Part shown: positions 1 to 6,993 of the stretch, in pieces
Position numbering within the stretch: the stretch's first letter is position 1
Layout: every line of letters begins with the position of its first letter
Assembly: GCA_964499015.1 (NCBI GenBank)
Contig: CAZCJA010000059.1
Span: forward strand, 1 to 15,409
From: CAZCJA01 sp964499015
GTDB taxonomy: Bacteria > Elusimicrobiota > Elusimicrobia > F11
Direction: 5' to 3'
DNA: 15,409 bases
Program-made: the position numbers and the translations under genes
Notes under the pieces: model-generated
What the model saw: the letters and a program-made list of their open reading frames with translations, nothing else
The model's database searches: none
What the model was told of the DNA's origin: nothing

Positions 1-62
1 CGGAACCCGCTCAACCCGAGGCGAATGAAGCGGATGAAGAAGAAATGGAAGGAGCCAACTAA
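1..62 (+). CDS. C-terminal end of an upstream protein (partial, acidic tail)
   Basis: The frame beginning at base 3 is open from the window edge to a TAA at 60-62 and encodes about 19 residues, EPAQPEANEADEEEMEGAN. The tail is strongly acidic and Pro/Ala-rich. It stops 2 nt before the next ATG, and the good ribosome binding site GGAAGGAG of the next gene (47-54) lies inside its last codons. This spacing suggests the two genes are co-transcribed. Function cannot be judged from this fragment. Confidence 0.55.
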   Translation, partial: EPAQPEANEADEEEMEGAN

Positions 63-64
63 TC

Positions 65-1651
65 ATGAAAAAATATTTTCTTCTCGCCCTTTTTTCCACC
101 CTCGTACTGGCCTCGCCGCTCCTGGCGGCTCCGCCGGTCGTGGTCATCTCCTCACCCAATGTGGTCGCCCAAATGGGTTGCCACGGCGACGGTGACGTCG
201 ACGGCCAAGACTACCTGATCTGGCAGCGCACGTTCGGCAGCACGCCAGACAATTCCGGCTGGTACGCGCCGGCCGACATCAATAAGAATGGCGTTGTTGA
301 CGCCGCCGACTATTCAGTATGGCGCGACCATTTCGGCACCAATTGCGGCACGCCGGGTTGCGACGTTGCCGACATTGACTACCCGAGCTTTCGGTTCCGC
401 GTTTCCGCATCCGTCAACGATGACGGCTTACCGAACCCGCCCGGCGCCATCTCGTCCACGTGGACGGTTGTTTTTGGCGATGGCTCGGCCGTTTTCTTCG
501 ACACCCCGCACAGCACGAGCACGTTCGTGACCTTCACCAAGCCAGGCGCGTACGCACTGATGCTCGCGGTAACGGACGGCGTGGACGTGTCAACCGGTGT
601 TGTCCAAGTGCAAATCAATCCGCGTCCAGGCTCCGTCGTCACGGTCGGCCCCGACCAAACGATTTTATTCTCATCGGATCAAGGCGATGGCGACGTTGAT
701 GGCCACGACTTTTTGCTATGGCAGCGTCATTTTGGCACCACGCCGGGCGATGCGCTTTGGTACGCGCCGGCCGACATCAATAAGAATGGCGTTGTTGACG
801 CCGCCGATTACACGATTTGGCGCGACACCTACGGCAGTACGACCACCTTTGTCGCCGATATCGATTACCGCACCATCACGACCGTCGGCGGCACCTCCAC
901 CGGCAGCCCGACCACCTGGCGCAAGGTGTCCGGCCCGGGCTTGGTCAGCTTCGCCGATTCCGCCGCGCTCACGACCGACGTCGCTTTTTCCGCGCCGGGC
1001 GTGTACATGATTGAAATGGTCACCTACAACGATTGCAACGTGCCGGTTGTCGACCGTATGATCATCAACGTCGTCGCGCCGGGCGTGCCCGTCGTGGACG
1101 CGGGGCCCGATGTTGACGCCCCGATCAACACGGAGGTGCAGATGAACGCCACCGTGTCGGTCAGCACCGCGTTTCCGGTCAGCTTGACGTATAAATGGAC
1201 GGTCGTCTCCGGCCCGGCGTCTGCGCCGTTCACGGACCCCGCCATCTTAAACCCCAAAATCACATTCATGCAGCCTGGTGTTTATGTGCTCGATCTCGAG
1301 GTGTTTGACGGCACAAATTTTGTGCACGACCAAGTCACGATCAACGCCACCACGGGCCCGTCACAAAGCGGCCCGATCGGCGACACGCCGAACATCATTA
1401 CCCCAGGCAATCGCTTGATCAACTTCCCGATCAATGTTCACCAAAGCGGCAACGTGACGGTGAAAGTGTACGACCACACGGGAGACCTCATTAAAACGTT
1501 GTTCGACGGCTTCGTCGCCGTTGGGGCCACGCAAAACGTGACGTGGGATGGGAGCAACCTAAACAACAGCGGCGTCGGTTCGGGCGTGTACGTTGTGTAT
1601 TTTGAACTGCCCGGACAAAACATTAAGAAGAAGGTCATCGTCAGCCGGTAG
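65..1651 (+). CDS. Secreted protein with dockerin-like modules, PKD-like domains and FlgD-like C-terminal domain
   Basis: This 528-residue protein has a clear signal peptide (MKKYFLLALFSTLVLASPLLA), so it is exported. Two dockerin-type-I-like modules lie at about residues 41-106 and 207-272. Each has paired Ca-binding-type loops: D42-x-D44-x-D46 with D49, and D71-I-N73-K-N75-G with D79/D82. They recur with an exact 166-residue offset. Around them are PKD/Ig-like segments with the typical tWxxvSGPG and FxxPGxYxLxLxVxDG strands (about 107-187, 273-340 and 343-430). The last about 90 residues match a FlgD/CHU_C-like Ig domain (KVYDHTGDLIKTL, WDGSN, SGVYVV, final KKKVIVSR), as seen at the C termini of surface or secreted proteins. 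The start is fixed by GGAAGGAG 10 nt upstream. The role is probably extracellular or surface attachment and Ca-dependent; no enzymatic domain is visible. Only the first dockerin carries extra Cys (C39, C94, C99). Confidence 0.85.
   Translation: MKKYFLLALFSTLVLASPLLAAPPVVVISSPNVVAQMGCHGDGDVDGQDYLIWQRTFGSTPDNSGWYAPADINKNGVVDAADYSVWRDHFGTNCGTPGCDVADIDYPSFRFRVSASVNDDGLPNPPGAISSTWTVVFGDGSAVFFDTPHSTSTFVTFTKPGAYALMLAVTDGVDVSTGVVQVQINPRPGSVVTVGPDQTILFSSDQGDGDVDGHDFLLWQRHFGTTPGDALWYAPADINKNGVVDAADYTIWRDTYGSTTTFVADIDYRTITTVGGTSTGSPTTWRKVSGPGLVSFADSAALTTDVAFSAPGVYMIEMVTYNDCNVPVVDRMIINVVAPGVPVVDAGPDVDAPINTEVQMNATVSVSTAFPVSLTYKWTVVSGPASAPFTDPAILNPKITFMQPGVYVLDLEVFDGTNFVHDQVTINATTGPSQSGPIGDTPNIITPGNRLINFPINVHQSGNVTVKVYDHTGDLIKTLFDGFVAVGATQNVTWDGSNLNNSGVGSGVYVVYFELPGQNIKKKVIVSR
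260..309 (+). repeat. 50-bp exact direct repeat, copy 1 (dockerin-like module)
   Basis: Bases 260-309 are identical to 758-807. They encode the second Ca-binding loop of each dockerin-like module (WYAPADINKNGVVDAAD). The offset is 498 bp, exactly 166 codons, so both copies are read in the same frame. Flanking parts of the modules are only similar, not identical, at DNA level. Confidence 0.9.
758..807 (+). repeat. 50-bp exact direct repeat, copy 2 (dockerin-like module)
   Basis: Second copy of the repeat at 260-309, with no mismatches over 50 bases, inside the second dockerin-like module. Identity at synonymous positions suggests recent duplication or gene conversion rather than selection on protein sequence alone. 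Confidence 0.9.
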
Positions 1652-1671
1652 AATTCCCGACGAATCCGCAC

Positions 1672-1714
1672 AAAAGGCCTCCCGCCACTCAGCATGGCGG
1701 GGGGCCTTTTGTTT
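1672..1714 (+). terminator. Strong intrinsic (Rho-independent) terminator
   Basis: The left arm 1672-1686 (aaaaggcctcccgcc) pairs with the right arm 1696-1710 (ggcggggggcctttt) in a 15-bp stem with a single G-U wobble and a 9-nt loop. The T-rich tail TTTTGTTTT runs over 1707-1715. It begins 20 nt after the stop of the dockerin-like gene and should end that transcript. This separates it from the sigma-factor operon. The A-run on the left arm may give some termination from the opposite direction. Confidence 0.93.
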
Positions 1715-1756
1715 TATACACTTGCCGTGTAAATAATCCGCACCAAGGAACGGTTC
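1709..1756 (+). promoter_or_regulatory. Candidate promoter(s) of the sigma-factor/lipid operon
   Basis: Two overlapping possibilities lie between the terminator and the sigma gene. One is housekeeping-like: TTGTTT (1709-1714), 17-nt spacer, AATAAT (1732-1737). The other is ECF-like: TGTAAAT (1728-1734), 16-nt spacer, CGGTTC (1751-1756), which would fit autoregulation by the encoded sigma factor. Neither is a perfect match and only position supports them. The operon must have a promoter here if the upstream terminator is efficient. Confidence 0.3.
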
Positions 1757-1799
1757 TATCCTCTACCAGCGCGAAACGCTCGAAACCCAACTGCGGGAA

Positions 1800-2327
1800 T
1801 TGATGGTCCGCAGCCTCAATGATGATCAAGAGGCGTATCAGACGTTTTTGCGGCGCGTCGCCGCCATGGTCCGCGGCTATCTTTTCAACACAATGGGCGC
1901 CGCGACCCGCACTCCCGATAAAATTGAAGATCTGGTCCAAGACGTCCTGCTGGCCCTGCACCGCAAAAAGCACCTCTACCAACCCACGCGCCCCATTCTT
2001 CCCTGGCTCTTTGCCATCGCCCGCTACCGGGTGATCGATGCCGTACGCGCGGAAAAACGCCGCCCGGCGCTTACCGAATGGGAGGACGGGTTTGAGCCGG
2101 CCGCGCCCGAGCCCGCGCCGCTTTCCGACGAGAAAATATGGGAATTGGAAGAACTGCTGTCGTGCTTATCGCCCAAACAGAAGGATATTTTGATCCTCGC
2201 CAAGGTCGAGCGCCTGCCGCTTAACGACATTGCCCAGCGCTTCGGCATGTCCCTTTCAGCCGTCAAAGTCACCATTCACCGCACCGTTCAGAAACTACGG
2301 AAAAAACGGCGCGAATCCGCCCTGTAA
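1800..2327 (+). CDS. ECF-type RNA polymerase sigma factor (sigma-70 family)
   Basis: The product directs RNA polymerase to a stress regulon. The 175-residue protein has region 2 (about residues 15-80, with DKIEDLVQDVLLALH and WLFAIARYRVIDAVR, the core- and -10-binding part). Region 4 is at about 119-171 (LSPKQKDILIL followed by the HTH DIAQRFGMSLSAVKVTIHRT, which reads the -35). There is no region 3, as expected for an ECF factor. It lies 42 nt before an NrsF/DUF1109 membrane protein, the usual anti-sigma partner of ECF16/SigF-type factors. The start is uncertain: TTG 1800 or ATG 1803 are possible, but the frame is open and protein-like upstream to 1737 (LYQRETLETQLRE) with no ATG, GTG or TTG there. 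Family assignment is firm; the signal sensed is not known. Confidence 0.9.
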   Translation: MMVRSLNDDQEAYQTFLRRVAAMVRGYLFNTMGAATRTPDKIEDLVQDVLLALHRKKHLYQPTRPILPWLFAIARYRVIDAVRAEKRRPALTEWEDGFEPAAPEPAPLSDEKIWELEELLSCLSPKQKDILILAKVERLPLNDIAQRFGMSLSAVKVTIHRTVQKLRKKRRESAL

Positions 2328-2369
2328 CCATTGCCGCGCCGAGGGCGTACTGATTAGCGAAGGAGAACC

Positions 2370-3011
2370 ATGAAAACAGACGATCTCATCAAAAACCTGT
2401 CCGTGAAATTACCCGGTTCGCACAAGCCGGGTTTTACCCGCGGCCTGATGTTCATTTGGATGGCGGCCACCATCGCCATGCTCGCGATTTCCTTTTATTT
2501 AATGCCAATTCGGCCTGATTTCGCGGACCGTTCGCAGGCCCCTTTTTTCCGCGCTGAAACCGCGGTCTTTTTATTCACTTTTCTGGCCGCGGCGGTTGTC
2601 GCTTACCGGAGTTCCATCCCGGGACTTTTATCGAAACGCGATCAATTGATCGGCTTGATTTTTTTAATCGCTACGACGGCGTTGGTGGTATCGCGGCTTT
2701 CCTTCACCGCCTTGCATGCGGAGTGGCTGGGGGAAATGAGCTTCTACCGCGGACGCTGCGGCCCAATCCTATTTATGCTCGGCGCGATAGAAGGCGCGCT
2801 CACCCTGGCGTTGGCCCGACGTCTCGCTCCAACGCGCCCCGCCTACACCGCGCTATGGCTCGGGCTGTCCGCCGGAACAATGGGTCTTTTCTTCATGCAA
2901 TTCATCTGCGATCACGAGAATTTTCTGCACTTGGCAATATGGCACCTGACACCCGTAATTCTTCTGGCCGGGGTGAGCGCCATCGTGGGCAAGAAATTCC
3001 TGCGGTGGTGA
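2370..3011 (+). CDS. NrsF/DUF1109-type membrane anti-sigma factor
   Basis: This 213-residue protein has about six membrane helices (roughly 24-45, 62-81, 92-110, 131-150, 158-178, 188-208) after a short cytoplasmic N terminus. It opens with MKTDDLIKNLS and ends with GKKFLRW, both typical of the DUF1109/NrsF family. Such proteins hold the cognate ECF sigma factor at the inner membrane until a signal arrives. Cys130 (GRCGP) and Cys180 (FICDHE) are spaced exactly like the cysteine pair (as I recall, Cys131 and Cys181) required for metal response in Caulobacter NrsF. The start is supported by AAGGAG at 2360-2365. Only 4 nt separate it from the FAD oxidoreductase, so sigma, anti-sigma and the lipid genes are probably one transcript. 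Confidence 0.87.
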   Translation: MKTDDLIKNLSVKLPGSHKPGFTRGLMFIWMAATIAMLAISFYLMPIRPDFADRSQAPFFRAETAVFLFTFLAAAVVAYRSSIPGLLSKRDQLIGLIFLIATTALVVSRLSFTALHAEWLGEMSFYRGRCGPILFMLGAIEGALTLALARRLAPTRPAYTALWLGLSAGTMGLFFMQFICDHENFLHLAIWHLTPVILLAGVSAIVGKKFLRW

Positions 3012-3015
3012 CCGG

Positions 3016-4251
3016 ATGAAGATCGCGGTGGTCGGGGCCGGCATCTCGGGGCTTGTCTGCGCGCATCATCTTTCCGCGCGGGCCGACGTGCACGTTTTCG
3101 ACGCGCTCGCGCACACAGGCGGACACACCAACACCGTCGACGTAAAGACGCCTTCGGGCGACTATCCCGTTGATACCGGCTTCATTGTTTTTAACGACCG
3201 CACCTACCCGCGCTTCATCAAGCTCATGGAAAAACTGGGCGTGGCCGCGCAACCCTCGACAATGAGCTTCAGCGTGAAATCCGAAATATCCGGCCTCGAG
3301 TACAACGGCACCACGCTCAACTCGCTTTTTGCACAGCGCTCCAATCTTTTTAAGCCATCGTTCTACCGCATGGTCAAAGATATTTTGCGCTTTAACGCGG
3401 AGGCGCCGCGTTTGCTGGAAACCGATTCAACGGACGAACAAACCCTCGGCGATTATTTGGCGCGAGGGAAGTATTCGCGCGAATTCATCGACCATTACAT
3501 CGTGCCGATGGGAGCGGCGATCTGGTCGGCCGGCGCGCGGCAGATGCGGGATTTTCCGGTGGCCTATTTCGTGCGCTTCTTTAAAAACCACGGAATGCTG
3601 TCCGTCGACAACCGCCCTCAGTGGCGCGTGATCAAAGGCGGCTCCAAGACATACATTCCGGCGCTCATCGCGCCGTTTAAAGACCGGCTGCGTTTGAACG
3701 CGCCGGTAAAGTCCGTGAAAAGGACGGACAGCGGCGTTCTCGTTGACGGAGCCCCGTTCGACCACGTGGTGCTCGCCGGCCACGCCGACCAAATGTTGCC
3801 TCTGCTGAGTGACGCCACGCCGAAAGAGAGGGAGATTCTCGGGTCGTTTTCGTATCAGGAAAACCCGACCGTTTTGCACACCGACACCTCCGTTATGCCG
3901 CGGCGCCGGCTCGCGTGGGCCGCCTGGAATTACCTGATTCCGGCTGAACCGCAGGAGAAAGTGGCCGTAACATACGACATGAACATCCTGCAAAGCCTGG
4001 AAGCACCGGAAACCTTTCTCGTGTCACTCAACATGAAACACAAGATCGACCCTTCCAAAGTCATAAAAACGATCCTCTATCATCATCCGGTTTACACCGC
4101 CCGCGCGGTCGCCGCGCAAAAGCGTTGGGAGGAAATCAGCCATGTGCGCAACACGCACTTCTGCGGCGCGTACTGGGGCTTCGGCTTTCACGAAGACGGC
4201 GTGGCCAGCGGCGAACGCGTCTGCGGGAGCCTGGGCGTGAGGATCGCATGA
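3016..4251 (+). CDS. FAD-dependent amine-oxidase-like oxidoreductase (COG2907; UfaD-like)
   Basis: The 411-residue protein begins with a dinucleotide-binding motif GAGISG (residues 7-12) and continues with the characteristic GGHTNTV and DTGFIVFNDRTYP segments. It ends with the FAD-contacting YWGFGFHEDGVASG block. This is the predicted NAD/FAD-binding family COG2907, related to flavin amine oxidases and phytoene desaturases. Homologues occur beside DUF1365 and CFA-like genes in RpoE-ChrR regulons. In Rhodobacter sphaeroides a protein of this kind (UfaD) takes part in furan fatty acid synthesis as a desaturase. Here a lipid-chain desaturase or oxidase is the best guess, acting at the membrane surface. 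Its stop overlaps the next start (ATGA at 4248-4251). The family is clear; the substrate is inferred. Confidence 0.9.
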   Translation: MKIAVVGAGISGLVCAHHLSARADVHVFDALAHTGGHTNTVDVKTPSGDYPVDTGFIVFNDRTYPRFIKLMEKLGVAAQPSTMSFSVKSEISGLEYNGTTLNSLFAQRSNLFKPSFYRMVKDILRFNAEAPRLLETDSTDEQTLGDYLARGKYSREFIDHYIVPMGAAIWSAGARQMRDFPVAYFVRFFKNHGMLSVDNRPQWRVIKGGSKTYIPALIAPFKDRLRLNAPVKSVKRTDSGVLVDGAPFDHVVLAGHADQMLPLLSDATPKEREILGSFSYQENPTVLHTDTSVMPRRRLAWAAWNYLIPAEPQEKVAVTYDMNILQSLEAPETFLVSLNMKHKIDPSKVIKTILYHHPVYTARAVAAQKRWEEISHVRNTHFCGAYWGFGFHEDGVASGERVCGSLGVRIA

Positions 4252-4976
4252 ACAGCGCGATCTACACGGGGCGATTGCGCCACCGTCGTTTTAAGCCGAC
4301 GGGAAATGCCTTCGCCTACGACGTCTGCCTGTATTACGTCGACTTGGCAGAAATGAACTTCTTTAAGTGGCGGCCGCTGGCCTGGTTTCGCCGCGCGGAT
4401 TACTTAGGGGATCCGTCCGTACCACTGGAACAAGCGGTGCGCGATAAAGTGGAAAAGGAAACCGGCCATCGACCAGCGGGCCCGATCCGCCTGCTCACGC
4501 AAATTTCGTATCTCGGCTACTGCTTCAACCCCGTTTCATTTTATTATTGCTTTACGAATGACGGGCAAACGCTCGACACCATTGTCGCCGAGATCACCAA
4601 CACGCCGTGGCATGAGCGCCATTCCTATGTTTTGCGCTGCGATGGGGGAAAAGGGGCGGAAAACTTTTCCCTCACCAAGGAATTCCATGTTTCACCGTTT
4701 ATGGGCATGGATTTCGCTTACAAATGGATGTTTTCCCGACCCGGCGAGAAATTGGTGGTCAACATGCGGAATTTAAGCGGTCACGAAACCCACAGCTTCT
4801 TCGACGCCACGCTTTCCCTGCGAAGAAAAAATGCGACAACCTGGAACTTTCTGCACTCCTTGGTGCGTTACCCGCTGATGACGTTTAAGACCGTTGTCTT
4901 GATCTACTGGCAGGCGATGAGGCTATGGCTGAAGAAAGTGCCGTTTTATTCGCACCCAAAAGGAGTCACGCGATGA
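4248..4976 (+). CDS. DUF1365 family protein (COG3496)
   Basis: The start is taken at ATG 4248, which overlaps the preceding stop as ATGA and gives the family N terminus NSAIYTGRLRHRRF. An in-frame start at 4125 would extend 41 residues into the previous gene with no family similarity. The 242-residue protein has the signature RLLTQISYLGYCFNPVSFYYC, here residues about 84-104, and EITNTPWHERHSYVL further on. The family's biochemical role is not established. It almost always sits between the COG2907 FAD protein and a CFA-like methyltransferase, which links it to fatty acid modification. A hydrophobic stretch near the C terminus (LMTFKTVVLIYWQAMRLWL) suggests membrane association. Confidence 0.88.
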   Translation: MNSAIYTGRLRHRRFKPTGNAFAYDVCLYYVDLAEMNFFKWRPLAWFRRADYLGDPSVPLEQAVRDKVEKETGHRPAGPIRLLTQISYLGYCFNPVSFYYCFTNDGQTLDTIVAEITNTPWHERHSYVLRCDGGKGAENFSLTKEFHVSPFMGMDFAYKWMFSRPGEKLVVNMRNLSGHETHSFFDATLSLRRKNATTWNFLHSLVRYPLMTFKTVVLIYWQAMRLWLKKVPFYSHPKGVTR

Positions 4977-6220
4977 AAACCATTCTGAAATCACCCGGCT
5001 CGGCGATCGACGCCCTCTGCAGATCCGTTCTCTTTAAAAAACTGCGCGAAATCAAGCGCGGACGGCTGGTCATTATCGATCAAGGCCAGCGCCACACGTT
5101 CGGCCCTGCCGTGTCGGACGTTCCGGTGGAAACGACGATCACCGTGAACCGATCGGATTTCTACACCCGCGTTTCCTTGGGCGGCTCCAACGGCGCCGGC
5201 GAAAGCTACGCCGACGGCGATTGGGACTGCACGGATTTGGCGGCGCTCACGCGCATTTTCGTGGCCAACCGCGATGCGTTGATAACGCTCGATAACGGCA
5301 TCGGCGCGGCGCTCCAACCGATCGAACGGCTAATTCACAAAACGCGAAAGAACACCGTGGGCAAAGCCAAGGAGAACATCCGCGCGCATTACGATTTGGG
5401 CAACGATTTTTTCTCGCTGTTTCTCGATGAAACCATGATGTACAGCTGCGGCATCTTCAAAGACGCCCAAAGCACGCTGCACGAAGCATCCACCGAGAAG
5501 AACGACCGCATCTGCCGCAAACTCGGACTCAAACCGTCCGACCGCGTTTTGGAAATCGGCACCGGCTGGGGCGGCTTTGCGATTCACGCCGCCAAACACT
5601 ACGGCTGCCACATCACAACCACGACGATTTCCAAAGCCCAATACGAAATGGCCGAGGAACGCATTCAGCGTGAAGGCGTGGAAGACCGCATCACGCTGCT
5701 GCTCAAGGATTACCGCGACCTGACGGGCACCTACGACAAATTGGTTTCGATCGAGATGATCGAGGCGGTGGGCCTCGACCACTTGGACGCGTACTTTGAG
5801 GTGTGCTCGCAGCGGCTCGCGCCGCACGGCACGATGATGCTGCAGGGCATTATTATTCGCGACCGCTATTACGAGGCGGCGAAAAAATCCGTCGACTTTA
5901 TTAAGAAGCACATTTTTCCGGGTTCGGGCATTCCGTCGGTCGGCGCGCTGGTGAAAAATTCCGCCGCCGCGGATTTGCGGCTTTTTCACCAGGAAGATTT
6001 GACCGCGCATTACGTGCGCACCCTGCGCTCGTGGAGCGAACGATTGGAAGCGCGTAAAAGCGACTTCTTAAATCTCGGCTATCCGGAAAAACTGTATCGC
6101 CTCTGGCAATTCTATTTCGGCTACTGCGAAGGCGGGTTTAAAGAGAACAGCATCGGCCTGGTGCAAATGATGTTCACCAAGCAAGACCACCACCATCAAC
6201 CCATTCTCGGCGCGATATGA
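4973..6220 (+). CDS. CFA-synthase-like SAM-dependent fatty acyl methyltransferase
   Basis: The start at ATG 4973 overlaps the DUF1365 stop (ATGA) and has AAAAGGAG 7 nt upstream; it yields 415 residues. The N-terminal about 120 residues are the CFA lipid-binding region. The SAM domain carries YDLGNDFF and the motif-I loop VLEIGTGWGG (from residue 192). Compared with E. coli CFA synthase, Cys159, Glu264, Ile293 and Tyr347 fit Cys139, Glu239, Ile268 and Tyr317. The bicarbonate ligand His266 is replaced by Gln291 (spacing Glu-27-Gln equals Glu-27-His). The enzyme should transfer a methyl group from SAM to the double bond of membrane unsaturated acyl chains. With Gln in place of His it may release a methylated or methylene chain (UfaM-like) rather than a cyclopropane ring. 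Calling it cfa would overstate what is known. Confidence 0.9.
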   Translation: MKTILKSPGSAIDALCRSVLFKKLREIKRGRLVIIDQGQRHTFGPAVSDVPVETTITVNRSDFYTRVSLGGSNGAGESYADGDWDCTDLAALTRIFVANRDALITLDNGIGAALQPIERLIHKTRKNTVGKAKENIRAHYDLGNDFFSLFLDETMMYSCGIFKDAQSTLHEASTEKNDRICRKLGLKPSDRVLEIGTGWGGFAIHAAKHYGCHITTTTISKAQYEMAEERIQREGVEDRITLLLKDYRDLTGTYDKLVSIEMIEAVGLDHLDAYFEVCSQRLAPHGTMMLQGIIIRDRYYEAAKKSVDFIKKHIFPGSGIPSVGALVKNSAAADLRLFHQEDLTAHYVRTLRSWSERLEARKSDFLNLGYPEKLYRLWQFYFGYCEGGFKENSIGLVQMMFTKQDHHHQPILGAI

Positions 6221-6993
6221 CCGCGTATCTCATCATCTCCGCCGCCGTTATTTTGGTTGTCGTTTCGCTGGCCTGGTGGCGTCAAGACATAACCAAAAAC
6301 GCCAATTCCATCGATGCGATCTGGGCGCTGGGCATCGGCGCGCAAACGGTCCTGCTGGCCGCCCAGGCCGACGGGGATCAACTGCGGCGCATTATCATCG
6401 CGGCACTCGCTTCGTTCTGGGCGCTGCGGCTGGCCACGCACTTGTTTTTCGATCGTGTTTTGAGCGACAAGGAAGACGGCCGTTACGCGCGTTTCCGCCG
6501 TGAATGGAGCAAGCTCGCGTTTTACGGGCTTTATGTTCTGCAGGGCGTTCTGATTTTCCTTCTGCCGCTGACGTTTTTGGGCGCGCTCGACAACGCCGCG
6601 CCGTTTCCGACGACGCTGGATTACGCGGCCATCAGCATCTGGGCGATTTCGATAATGGGGGAAAGCATTGCCGACCGCCAATTGGCCTCGTTCCGCAACA
6701 ACAAGGCGAACAAGGGAAAAACCTGCCGAGACGGCCTGTGGAAATACTCCCGGCATCCCAATTATTTTTTCGAATGGCTGATCTGGTGCGCGTACATCCC
6801 GCTGGCAATCGGCTCCGATTATTTCTACTGGAGCCTGCTCGGGCCCGCGCTTCTGCTGATTTTAATCACCAAGGTGTCCGGCATTCCGCCGACGGAGCAG
6901 CAAGCCGTTGAGTCGCGCGGCGAGGATTACATCCGTTATCAAAAAACGACCAGCGCCTTCGTGCCGTGGTTTCCCAAGGAAGACGCCCGATGA
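6217..6993 (+). CDS. DUF1295 membrane protein (steroid 5-alpha-reductase-like fold)
   Basis: This is a 258-residue polytopic membrane protein with about six to seven hydrophobic segments. It has the DUF1295/ICMT-like signature WKYSRHPNYFFEWLIW (SRHPNY at 178-183) and a C-terminal EDYIRYQKTTSAFVPWFP. Relatives include 3-oxo-5-alpha-steroid 4-dehydrogenases and isoprenylcysteine methyltransferases; the conserved region binds NADPH or SAM in characterised members. In lipid operons DUF1295 proteins are often found with CFA-like genes. In this setting it could reduce or modify an acyl or isoprenoid double bond, but that is inference. It overlaps both neighbours by 4 nt (6217-6220 and 6990-6993). 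Confidence 0.88.
   Translation: MTAYLIISAAVILVVVSLAWWRQDITKNANSIDAIWALGIGAQTVLLAAQADGDQLRRIIIAALASFWALRLATHLFFDRVLSDKEDGRYARFRREWSKLAFYGLYVLQGVLIFLLPLTFLGALDNAAPFPTTLDYAAISIWAISIMGESIADRQLASFRNNKANKGKTCRDGLWKYSRHPNYFFEWLIWCAYIPLAIGSDYFYWSLLGPALLLILITKVSGIPPTEQQAVESRGEDYIRYQKTTSAFVPWFPKEDAR

Noticed and set aside
260..807. The 50-bp repeats as attachment sites or transposon ends
   Set aside because: They are direct repeats inside coding modules with a matching protein role; no integrase, transposase or terminal inverted repeats are seen.
3427..3993. 188-codon open frame on the - strand
   Set aside because: It is fully inside the COG2907 FAD gene in antisense, with no family features or ribosome binding site.
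4125..4247. Upstream in-frame extension of the DUF1365 gene
   Set aside because: The added residues (MGGNQPCAQHALLRR...) are an out-of-frame reading of the FAD gene's conserved C terminus; the ATGA start at 4248 fits the family.
4925..4972. Earlier start for the CFA-like gene
   Set aside because: ATG 4973 has AAAAGGAG at the right distance and the 4-nt overlap seen throughout the operon; the earlier start has neither.
5330..6010. 226-codon open frame on the - strand
   Set aside because: It lies wholly opposite the CFA-like gene, is Arg/Val/Ala/His-rich in the way of antisense frames in GC-rich DNA, and shows no recognisable motif.
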